Assembly: GCA_030591625.1 (NCBI GenBank)
Contig: JAUVAR010000170.1
Coordinates: 1-6,208 of the forward strand
DNA length: 6,208 bases
Direction of reading: 5' to 3'
DNA from: Candidatus Zixiibacteriota bacterium
GTDB taxonomy: Bacteria > Zixibacteria > MSB-5A5 > GN15 > FEB-12
The position numbers and the translations under genes are program-made. The notes under the pieces were generated by a model. It did not search any database. It saw only the letters and a list, made by a program, of their open reading frames with translations, and was not told the origin of the DNA. Each line of letters starts with the position of its first letter. Position 1 is the stretch's first letter. This document shows, one piece after another, positions 1 through 5,765 of the stretch.

Positions 1-159
1 TTACAGCCTTATTACAGAAGATTAACCGGAGCGACAGAAGGTGATTTCCCTCAGACTGAAAAATACTATGCCGAGGCACTCAGTTTGCCAATGTATCCGA
101 CGATGGAGATAGATGACTGCAAACGAGTGGTTGAAAGTCTCAAAAATTCGCTTGGATAA
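1..159 (+). CDS. pseC: PseC, C-terminal end: UDP-4-amino-4,6-dideoxy-N-acetyl-beta-L-altrosamine transaminase (5' truncated)
   Basis: Only the last 52 codons are present, in frame 1 from base 1 to the TAA at 157-159. PseC is a PLP-dependent aminotransferase of the DegT/DnrJ/EryC1/StrS family. It transfers an amino group from glutamate to C4 of the 4-keto sugar nucleotide made by PseB, the second step of pseudaminic acid synthesis in the cytoplasm. The visible part carries the conserved C-terminal signature of the family: PYYR near the start, then GDFPQTEKYYAEALSLPMYP and an acidic run ending in RVVESL. The catalytic lysine and the PLP site lie in the missing upstream part and cannot be checked. 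The family is usually about 380 residues, so some 330 are off the left edge. The call rests on this tail plus the pseG, pseH and pseI genes that follow. A related sugar aminotransferase is the only realistic alternative. Confidence 0.88.
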   Translation, partial: LQPYYRRLTGATEGDFPQTEKYYAEALSLPMYPTMEIDDCKRVVESLKNSLG

Positions 160-178
160 TTCGATAATTCTATAATTT
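155..178. repeat. Short tandem repeat of an 8-bp unit (GATAATTC)
   Basis: GATAATTC occurs twice back to back (155-162 and 163-170). A degenerate third copy, TATAATTT, follows at 171-178. The first copy contains the pseC stop codon TAA (157-159). The array sits at the left edge of the only appreciable gap in the operon. It may be replication slippage in AT-rich DNA; no function is shown. Confidence 0.6.
171..176 (+). promoter_or_regulatory. Possible -10 box of an internal promoter before pseG
   Basis: An exact TATAAT lies 43 bases upstream of the pseG start, inside the 60-bp pseC-pseG gap, which is AT-rich. No convincing -35 box exists at 16-18 bp: the bases around 147-153 match TTGACA poorly. 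A TTGGAT at 152-157 is only 13 bp away, too close. The box also falls in the degenerate third copy of the 8-bp repeat, so it may be a by-product of AT-rich repetition. A palindrome CAAATTTG (179-186) follows. This is a weak candidate for extra initiation within the operon. Confidence 0.22.
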
Positions 179-219
179 CAAATTTGTATTTTCAGCTTTA
201 GATTCATATCAATTACGGT

Positions 220-1329
220 ATGAATATTCTGTTTAGAGTCGATTCCTCATATAAAATCGGTAGTGGCCATCTTATGCGCTGCATTACCCTTGCTGACAGA
301 CTGCGAAAAGAGTCTGCCGAGATTAGATTCCTGTGCCGGGACCATGATGGTGATATGTCTAACATTGCTCGAAATGCGGGATATGAAGTAAGTATGCTTG
401 CTGCACCGACCTCAAAATCTTTGCCTGAATATTCCCACTCCCATGCTGAATGGCTTGGTGTTTCCAAAGAAGAAGATGCTACCGAGACACTTGAATTAAT
501 AAATAGGACTGGCTCGATTGATTGGCTTATTGTTGATCATTATGCAATTGATATTAGCTGGGAACAGAGGATGCGAGCTGTGACAGGTAGCATATTGGCA
601 ATTGATGATCTCGCTGACCGAAAACATGATTGTGATATATTGCTTGATCAAAATCTGAACGACAGGCTCGATAAACGTTATAGCAGTCTTGTGCCTAAAG
701 GATGTCAACTTCTTTGTGGACCAAAGTATGCGTTGCTTCGTCCACAATTTTTAGTCGATGAGTACTCTCAATTGGAACGAAATAGTTCAGTACAGAATCT
801 ATTGATATTCTTCGGAGAAGTAGATGCAACCGGTGAGACCCTCAAAACTTGTCGTGCACTTTTATCCCTTGATAATAAATCAATCAGAGCAGATGTCATA
901 GCTGGACCTTCAAATCCCCAACATTCTGAGATAAAAAAGCTGTGTGATAGTCATCCGCAACTGAGGCACCATGCTCATGTTGAGAATATGGCTGCGATGA
1001 TGGCTAAGGCTGATCTTGCCGTTGGAGCTGGTGGTACTACAACGTGGGAACGTGCCTGGCTTGGCTTACCAACAATAATTATTGTCGTTGCCGAAAATCA
1101 AATTGAAGGTGCAAATGGGATGGCCAAAGCTGGTGCAGCCTGGAATTTGGGGCTCTTTTCTAGCGTAGATGAATCATCAATAGCAGATGCTATCGGTTAT
1201 GCAATAGATAACCAAACTGAGTTGATAGAAAAAAGTAAAGCGAGTCTGTATATATCTGGAAACCAGCATAATCCGGGAATAGAATTTGTTGTCAAAGCAA
1301 TATTGGAGCGACATCATGCCAGAGCTTGA
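220..1329 (+). CDS. pseG: PseG: UDP-2,4-diacetamido-2,4,6-trideoxy-beta-L-altropyranose hydrolase
   Basis: A 369-residue cytoplasmic GT-B-fold enzyme related to MurG. It hydrolyses the C1-O bond of the UDP-sugar made by PseH, releasing UDP and the free 2,4-diacetamido sugar that PseI uses. The N-terminal loop GSGHLMR (residues 14-20) carries His17, which matches the catalytic His17 of Campylobacter PseG. Further family blocks are VDHYAID (105-111), IDDLADRKHDCD (128-139) running into LLDQN (141-145), and GPKYALLRPQF (167-177). The C-terminal nucleotide-binding block is GAGGTTTWERAWLGLP (269-284), followed by AENQ (291-294). One oddity is the inter-domain loop FFGEVDATGET (197-207), where family members usually have FGG plus an acidic residue; here the second Gly is Glu200. 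The length is within the range of longer homologues, with no fused acetyltransferase. The start at 220 is chosen because MNILFRVDSS aligns with the expected first beta strand, although no clear ribosome binding site precedes it. It lies 60 bp after pseC, and its end overlaps pseH by 14 bp. Confidence 0.93.
   Translation: MNILFRVDSSYKIGSGHLMRCITLADRLRKESAEIRFLCRDHDGDMSNIARNAGYEVSMLAAPTSKSLPEYSHSHAEWLGVSKEEDATETLELINRTGSIDWLIVDHYAIDISWEQRMRAVTGSILAIDDLADRKHDCDILLDQNLNDRLDKRYSSLVPKGCQLLCGPKYALLRPQFLVDEYSQLERNSSVQNLLIFFGEVDATGETLKTCRALLSLDNKSIRADVIAGPSNPQHSEIKKLCDSHPQLRHHAHVENMAAMMAKADLAVGAGGTTTWERAWLGLPTIIIVVAENQIEGANGMAKAGAAWNLGLFSSVDESSIADAIGYAIDNQTELIEKSKASLYISGNQHNPGIEFVVKAILERHHARA
1305..1308 (+). 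promoter_or_regulatory. Ribosome binding site that fixes the pseH start
   Basis: GGAG lies 7 bases before the ATG at 1316, inside the last codons of pseG. It favours 1316 over the in-frame TTG at 1286, which would add ten residues with no family counterpart and has only a weaker GGGA (1275-1278) ahead of it. Confidence 0.7.
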
Positions 1330-1879
1330 ATTATGTAGAATCAGACCAATGGCTAAAGCCGATCTGGAGCTGGTTTTGAGTTGGCGTAATTCAGAACGTA
1401 TTCGTGCCGCTATGTACACCGATCATTTAATTACAATGGAAGAACATACTTCCTGGTTTGAAAGAGTTACCCGAGAACAAAAAACATTTCATTATATCTT
1501 TGAATACGATTCACAAGCTGTTGGGGTTGTGAATGTGAATGGCATTGTGAAGGCGAATCAAACTTGTCATTGGGGATTCTATATTGGGGAGACTGATCTG
1601 CCACGAGGTACTGCAACTGCTATGGGATACTTTGCAATAGAAGAAATATTTGCAAATCTTAATATGAGAAAGATTATCGGTGAAGCTATTGCGTCTAATC
1701 CTGATTCAATAAAATATCATCTCAGGCTTGGGTTTGTGCAAGAGGGGATATTACGAGAGCATGTTTTGAAAAATAATGCTACTGCCGATATTATCACATT
1801 CGGTTTGATAGATCATGAGTGGAAACAAAAAAGAACATTGCTTGAGCAGAAATATTTTGATTTATCGAGGACAGAATGA
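1316..1879 (+). CDS. pseH: PseH: UDP-4-amino-4,6-dideoxy-N-acetyl-beta-L-altrosamine N-acetyltransferase
   Basis: A 187-residue GNAT-family acetyltransferase. It moves an acetyl group from acetyl-CoA to the 4-amino group installed by PseC, giving the UDP-2,4-diacetamido sugar that PseG hydrolyses. The N-terminal block has SWRNSERIRAAMYTDHLIT (residues 22-40) then MEEHTSWF (41-48), typical of PseH: a WRN motif followed by an EEH..W motif. The central strand HWGFYIGETDLPRGTATAMG (85-104) covers the acetyl-CoA binding loop, here RGTAT. The C-terminal part has IGEAIASNPDSIKYHLRLGF (121-140), the usual GNAT 'N..S...H..LGF' element, then VQEGILREHV. There is no signal peptide or membrane segment. 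The start at 1316 follows a good GGAG and overlaps the pseG end by 14 bp; the stop overlaps the pseI start as ATGA (1876-1879). Without the neighbours it could only be called a RimJ/RimL-like acetyltransferase; with them the assignment is strong. Confidence 0.9.
   Translation: MPELELCRIRPMAKADLELVLSWRNSERIRAAMYTDHLITMEEHTSWFERVTREQKTFHYIFEYDSQAVGVVNVNGIVKANQTCHWGFYIGETDLPRGTATAMGYFAIEEIFANLNMRKIIGEAIASNPDSIKYHLRLGFVQEGILREHVLKNNATADIITFGLIDHEWKQKRTLLEQKYFDLSRTE
1867..1870 (+). promoter_or_regulatory. Ribosome binding site of pseI
   Basis: GAGG lies 5 bases before the pseI ATG at 1876, within the end of pseH. With the ATGA stop/start overlap, it suggests pseI translation is coupled to pseH. 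Confidence 0.6.
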
Positions 1880-2928
1880 AAGAGATAAAATTAGACGGAC
1901 GATCAATTGGCTCTGACAACCGTCCATATATAATAGCAGAAATGTCGGGAAATCATAACCAATCACTTGAGCGAGCATTGAAGATTGTTGATGCTGCTGC
2001 CGATGCCGGTGCCGATGCTCTCAAAGTGCAAACCTACACAGCCGACACAATGACTCTTGATCTGTCTGAACGAGAATTTCGTATTGATGATCCTGATTCG
2101 CTTTGGGTTGGTCGTTCACTTTATGACCTCTATAACGAAGCCCACACCCCGTGGGAATGGCATAAGCCTATCTTTGATCGTTGTATTGAACGAGGGATGA
2201 TAGGTTTTGGAACTCCGTTTGATGCAACTGCGGTAGATTTTCTTGAGTCTCTTGGTAACCCTGTTTATAAGATTGCATCGTTTGAGAATATCGATATACC
2301 GTTAATCGAAAAAGTAGCCTCAACAGGTAAACCGCTTATTATCTCAACGGGCATGGCCTCTGTTGCGGAGCTTGGTGAGGCTGTTGCTGCGGCACGTAAA
2401 GCTGGGTGCAACGATTTGATACTCTTGAAATGTACATCTGCATATCCTGCTAATCCGGTCAGCATAAATTTGCGTACGATATCTCATCTGAGGGATTTGT
2501 TCGAAGTGCAGGTTGGGTTGTCTGATCATACTATGGGCTTGGCTGTTTCGGTCGCTGCGGTTGCGCTGGGTGCAACAGTTATTGAAAAGCATTTTACATT
2601 ATCAAGAACGGATGGAGGAGTTGATTCAGCTTTTTCACTTGAACCATCGGAATTGAAGTCGCTTGTTGAAGAAAGCACGATAGCATGGCAGGCCCTTGGT
2701 AAAATCAATTATGGTGTCACCGAAAAAGAAAAACGCTCTTTGCAGTTTAGAAGATCATTGTATGTTTCTGAAAATGTTGCTGAGGGGGAGATGTTTACAT
2801 CTAAAAATGTTAGAGCAATCAGACCCGGACTTGGACTCCCACCCAAATTTATGTCGAGCTTTATTGGTAAACGTGCCGGTAAAGATATTCAAAAGGGTAC
2901 ACCTGTTAGTTGGGAATTGCTTGATTGA
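1876..2928 (+). CDS. pseI: PseI: pseudaminic acid synthase (NeuB family with C-terminal SAF domain)
   Basis: A 350-residue cytoplasmic enzyme that condenses 2,4-diacetamido-2,4,6-trideoxy-L-altrose with phosphoenolpyruvate to form pseudaminic acid, the last step before CMP activation. The TIM-barrel NeuB domain spans roughly residues 15-270. It carries GNHN (25-28), KVQTYTAD (50-57), GFGTPFD (110-116), KIASFEN (132-138), STGMAS (157-162), KCTSAYPA (185-192), GLSDHT (214-219) and EKHF (237-240). Next comes GGVDSAFSLEP (247-257). This GGVDSAFS form is characteristic of pseudaminate synthases, whereas sialic and legionaminic acid synthases usually have GPDH...S at the same place, so it sets the sugar specificity. 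Residues about 289-349 form the antifreeze-like SAF domain, with RRSLYV, RPG (316-318), GLPP (320-323) and a GKRAGKDIQKGTPV tail. The length matches the family (about 340-350). Translation is probably coupled to pseH through ATGA. The next gene starts 3 bp after its stop. Confidence 0.95.
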   Translation: MKEIKLDGRSIGSDNRPYIIAEMSGNHNQSLERALKIVDAAADAGADALKVQTYTADTMTLDLSEREFRIDDPDSLWVGRSLYDLYNEAHTPWEWHKPIFDRCIERGMIGFGTPFDATAVDFLESLGNPVYKIASFENIDIPLIEKVASTGKPLIISTGMASVAELGEAVAAARKAGCNDLILLKCTSAYPANPVSINLRTISHLRDLFEVQVGLSDHTMGLAVSVAAVALGATVIEKHFTLSRTDGGVDSAFSLEPSELKSLVEESTIAWQALGKINYGVTEKEKRSLQFRRSLYVSENVAEGEMFTSKNVRAIRPGLGLPPKFMSSFIGKRAGKDIQKGTPVSWELLD

Positions 2929-2939
2929 TTCATGAATCA
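2926..2939. repeat. Perfect 14-bp palindrome over the pseI stop and the next start codon
   Basis: TGATTCATGAATCA is its own reverse complement. It begins with the pseI stop TGA (2926-2928) and contains the ATG of the next gene (2932-2934). In RNA it could fold into a 5-bp stem with a CAUG loop that displays the start codon. The stem is short and AU-rich, so stability is doubtful, and a 14-bp palindrome can occur by chance in a window this long. Confidence 0.55.
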
Positions 2940-4233
2940 GATCGATAAGGCAACTATTGACGTGAATAACATTAAGAAAACAATCGGAGCAATCATCCCT
3001 CGCTGGTTCAAACGACAGCTGTACAGACGTCTGGCCGGTGACTATATCAAAGGTCTTGATATAGTACCTGACAAATCAAAGAAGAGTGTTGTCGTTTTTA
3101 ATCATTATTTTGATCAGGATGTACGAGCGCTTGAACTTGCCAACAAAGATTTCAATCTTATTATTATTGATACTGTAACATTGTTTCGAGGTGCAAAGAT
3201 ATTCTTTGAAGAAAAGATACGTGAATTACATGCACCCTATATTAATGCAGAGCCTCAGATGTTAGCAGAATACAGTGAAGAGTGTCAGCTGATACTAAAT
3301 CAGCTTAAGAAGCAAACAGGTGTTGATATTATCGTCACTCCTTCAGATATATTCTATTGGGTGCGTGAATTTATTGCTGTTGCAAAGAAAAGCGGTGTTG
3401 AGACTGTGGTGCTTGATAAAGAGGGGACAATCTCACCGCACGATTTTTATATTGAAGCTGAGCGTGTCAAAGTTAATGCTCCGTTTATGTCAAAGCGCAT
3501 TTTTGTCTGGAGTGAGAGGCAACATGAGTTTTGGACACGTATAGGAGCGAATGAAAATCAGATTAGTATCATTGGACAACCCCGTTCAGATTTACTCCAT
3601 CATGAAAAAAGAATCGATGTCGATAAATTGTTTGAAAAGCCACAGCCACTTGTTACTTTCTTTTCTTACATGGATGATGCTTATATACCAGTTGAATTGG
3701 TACTATCCGAAAAACTAAAATGGGAGATGAAAGGTCCTACCCATGATGAAATTTACAGGCTTGCATGCAAGCATACCGAATATAACTTTGTCGTTAAAAC
3801 ACATCCCCAGCAACAGGACTTGAAAGAGTTGCAGTCGCGTTATAATCGAGAGAACTTAAAAGTTGTAGGTGGGTCGGCAATAGCGAACGAACTACTTCAA
3901 CGATCTGAGTTGATTATTGCGTTTCAAACGACTGGAATTATTGAAGGCATGCTTCTTGGTAAGAACATTATTTATACCAATTGGGATTCTCTCATAGACA
4001 GACTCAAAGATGATCTGCTCCCATTCCATGAAGCTGAAGGGATTCGTGTTTTAAGATCATTCGATGAATTCAAGAATGTTTGTTCTGCCTTTTTAGATGG
4101 TGACAAGTCAGCATTTGAATTCACCAAAGAACAACAAAAGGCAAGAGATCAATTTGTGAATCGTTATTTTTATCAACCGGATGGCAATGTTTGTGAAAGA
4201 TTCTTTTCTGAAATTAAAGAGATGCTCGTATGA
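2932..4233 (+). CDS. Uncharacterised surface-polysaccharide protein, probable GT-B-like transferase
   Basis: A 433-residue protein not tied to a named gene. It has no signal peptide or clear membrane segment; residues 15-35 are basic and amphipathic (PRWFKRQLYRR) and might sit on the membrane. Two Rossmann-like halves are visible. The first has strands VVVFNHYF (53-60), FNLIIID (74-80), VDIIVTPSDIF (131-141) and ETVVLDKEGTISPHDF (157-172), followed by FVWSERQHEFW (191-201) and the hinge-like IIGQPRSD (213-220). The second half has FVVKTHP (286-292), LLQRSELIIAFQTTGIIEGM (321-340) and GKNIIYTNWD (343-352). The pattern G-x-P-R-x-D, then K-x-HP, then T-x-x-x-E-x-x-x-x-GK resembles CDP-glycerol glycerophosphotransferase-like and capsule-synthesis GT-B proteins. 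The donor is unknown. Its place right after pseI and before a flippase makes glycan assembly likely, perhaps transfer of or onto pseudaminic acid (inference). It is the only gene after pseH that does not overlap its predecessor, and its ATG has no good Shine-Dalgarno. An in-frame GTG at 2962 (codon 11), with AAGG at 2947-2950, is an alternative start. Confidence 0.6.
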   Translation: MNQIDKATIDVNNIKKTIGAIIPRWFKRQLYRRLAGDYIKGLDIVPDKSKKSVVVFNHYFDQDVRALELANKDFNLIIIDTVTLFRGAKIFFEEKIRELHAPYINAEPQMLAEYSEECQLILNQLKKQTGVDIIVTPSDIFYWVREFIAVAKKSGVETVVLDKEGTISPHDFYIEAERVKVNAPFMSKRIFVWSERQHEFWTRIGANENQISIIGQPRSDLLHHEKRIDVDKLFEKPQPLVTFFSYMDDAYIPVELVLSEKLKWEMKGPTHDEIYRLACKHTEYNFVVKTHPQQQDLKELQSRYNRENLKVVGGSAIANELLQRSELIIAFQTTGIIEGMLLGKNIIYTNWDSLIDRLKDDLLPFHEAEGIRVLRSFDEFKNVCSAFLDGDKSAFEFTKEQQKARDQFVNRYFYQPDGNVCERFFSEIKEMLV

Positions 4234-5765
4234 AGAAGCTATTCGGTAATACTTTATTCTCTGGGATTGATGCAGCCATTTTAGTTGTACTCAACTTACT
4301 TGCTACGCCGATTCTTATTCGCTCGCTTGGGACAGCTGAGTATGGTGTTTTTGTGTTCTTGAGTATTTTCAGTACGTTTGGATTGCTTTCTTTCTTTGAC
4401 CTGGGTATGGAAGGCTCATTGTTGAATTTTGTGGCGCGCTATGATGCTGCCGGGGAGAAGCAGAAAATTCAGGATTGCCTGAGCGTTTCAATCATTTATT
4501 ATGGGATGATCGGCTTATTGATTGGGACAGCTCTTTATTTCCTTTCTGATTTTATCTCGGGAAGGTTTATAGATGACACCGGTACACTCAACCGTGATGA
4601 TGTCAGGCTTGCGGCAAAAATTATCTCGTTCAATGTTGTGCTGCAGTTTTTATCGCTTCCATTCAATGCCGTTCTACAGGGATTACGACGCTTTGTAATT
4701 ACCAAAACTCTCAACAGTGTGCTCATGGTTTTACAGTATATCGGTCTGATTGCTGTAGCTGTTTATTTTGAGAGAATCAGCACTGCCTTTATGGTGATCC
4801 TCGGAATAACGTTTTTAAGAGTTGTTCTTCTCGTGTATATCGCACGGTTCACAACCGAACAGTTCAAAGGTATGAACTTTCGTATTCGACCGGATATATT
4901 CAGATCGTTGTTTAGCTATAGTTCAATATTGTTAGTCAGTCGCATTATTGGACTTATTTTTAACCAGATGGACAAGTTTCTTATTTGGCTTTTCCTGGTA
5001 GCTTCCCAAATGGCAATTTATGATATAGCTGTTCGTCCAGCCAACTTGATAAGGCTTCTCATTACGACTGTAAACTCGGCTATTATCCCAGAAGTTGCAC
5101 GATTGCATGAAAATGGTGATAACGATAAAATTCGAGACCTGTATATCAGGTTGACACGCTATGTTTATCTGTTGATGCTGCCATTGATGGTCGTTCTATA
5201 TGTTTGGATGGAAGATATACTTTCGTTTTGGGTTGGTGCTGAACTTGGTAGCAATTTCAATCTCGCCTGGATTATCCTAACTGTTTATATTCTTTCTCCG
5301 GTTGGGGCGATTGCAGGTACAATGGCCGTAGGACTTGAGATGGTTAAGAAAGTACTTTGGATATCGATTGTAGCAAGCATTATAAATGTCGCGCTTAGTC
5401 TTTCGCTTTTGCCTTTGTGGGGACTGGCCGGATTGCTTGTTGCGACACTTTGTGCAGAACTCTTTATGGCTCTGCCATATTTTAATTTTATACGAAAAAC
5501 TGTCGGACTTAAATTTAGTGAAATTGCAAAACCCGGTGTTGGGATATTTGGACTGTCTATACCATTTGCAGGAGCAGGGTTGGCTGCAAGGAATTTATAC
5601 GGGGAATCACCAGAAATATGGATACCTGCAATTGCTTGTCTGATGGGGTTGCATTATGTTTTAAATTATCGCCTGTTACTAAGTAACGATGAACAAAAAT
5701 ATCTATTGAGCAGACTTGGTTTAGGTCGCACAGAATCACTGTCAGTGACGGAGCCGAAACTATGA
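4230..5765 (+). CDS. Wzx-type lipid-linked oligosaccharide flippase (polysaccharide biosynthesis protein, MOP/MVF superfamily)
   Basis: A 511-residue inner-membrane protein with about 12-14 predicted helices by eye. Hydrophobic segments lie near residues 9-30, 38-57, 84-106, 130-150, 162-180, 186-206, 226-247, 250-268, 311-327, 345-368, 375-395, 398-418, 436-453 and 462-482. Family marks include LGTAEYGVFVFLSIFSTFGL (33-52), LSFFDLGMEGSLLNFVARYD (53-72), with a basic loop after TM2, and NQMDKFLIW (245-253) in the middle of the protein, as in polysaccharide-export flippases. Such proteins move undecaprenyl-linked sugar units from the cytoplasmic to the periplasmic or outer face. The start ATG overlaps the preceding stop (ATGA, 4230-4233), with only a weak AGAGA upstream, so coupled translation is likely. 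The substrate cannot be read from sequence; context suggests a pseudaminate-containing unit. No gene symbol is given because family-level similarity does not separate Wzx from other members such as teichoic or capsule flippases. Confidence 0.85.
   Translation: MKKLFGNTLFSGIDAAILVVLNLLATPILIRSLGTAEYGVFVFLSIFSTFGLLSFFDLGMEGSLLNFVARYDAAGEKQKIQDCLSVSIIYYGMIGLLIGTALYFLSDFISGRFIDDTGTLNRDDVRLAAKIISFNVVLQFLSLPFNAVLQGLRRFVITKTLNSVLMVLQYIGLIAVAVYFERISTAFMVILGITFLRVVLLVYIARFTTEQFKGMNFRIRPDIFRSLFSYSSILLVSRIIGLIFNQMDKFLIWLFLVASQMAIYDIAVRPANLIRLLITTVNSAIIPEVARLHENGDNDKIRDLYIRLTRYVYLLMLPLMVVLYVWMEDILSFWVGAELGSNFNLAWIILTVYILSPVGAIAGTMAVGLEMVKKVLWISIVASIINVALSLSLLPLWGLAGLLVATLCAELFMALPYFNFIRKTVGLKFSEIAKPGVGIFGLSIPFAGAGLAARNLYGESPEIWIPAIACLMGLHYVLNYRLLLSNDEQKYLLSRLGLGRTESLSVTEPKL
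5750..5753 (+). promoter_or_regulatory. Ribosome binding site of the last gene
   Basis: GGAG lies 8 bases before the ATG at 5762, inside the flippase tail. It supports that start together with the ATGA overlap (5762-5765). Just upstream, TCACTGTCAGTGA (5736-5748) is an inverted repeat that could form a 5-bp stem with a 3-base loop next to the site. Confidence 0.6.

Noticed and set aside
160..219. Terminator between pseC and pseG
   Set aside because: No GC-rich stem followed by a T run is present; the region is AT-rich with only the short palindrome CAAATTTG.
213..747. Antisense open frames opposite pseG
   Set aside because: They have no ribosome binding site or recognisable protein features and lie fully opposite a strongly conserved gene.
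1286..1315. Longer pseH starting at TTG 1286
   Set aside because: The extra ten residues have no counterpart in PseH proteins, and ATG 1316 has a better GGAG at 7 bases; the longer form would also deepen the overlap with pseG.
1998..2018. Direct repeat TGCCGATGC inside pseI
   Set aside because: It encodes the conserved Ala-Asp-Ala-Gly-Ala-Asp-Ala run of the NeuB barrel, so it reflects the protein rather than a DNA element.
2265..2708. Antisense open frames opposite pseI
   Set aside because: Shadow frames of conserved NeuB coding sequence, with compositions that do not look like real proteins.
5675..5687. Inverted repeat GTTACT-A-AGTAAC in the flippase gene
   Set aside because: A short symmetrical run in the middle of a coding region, with no U-tract or start nearby; expected by chance.
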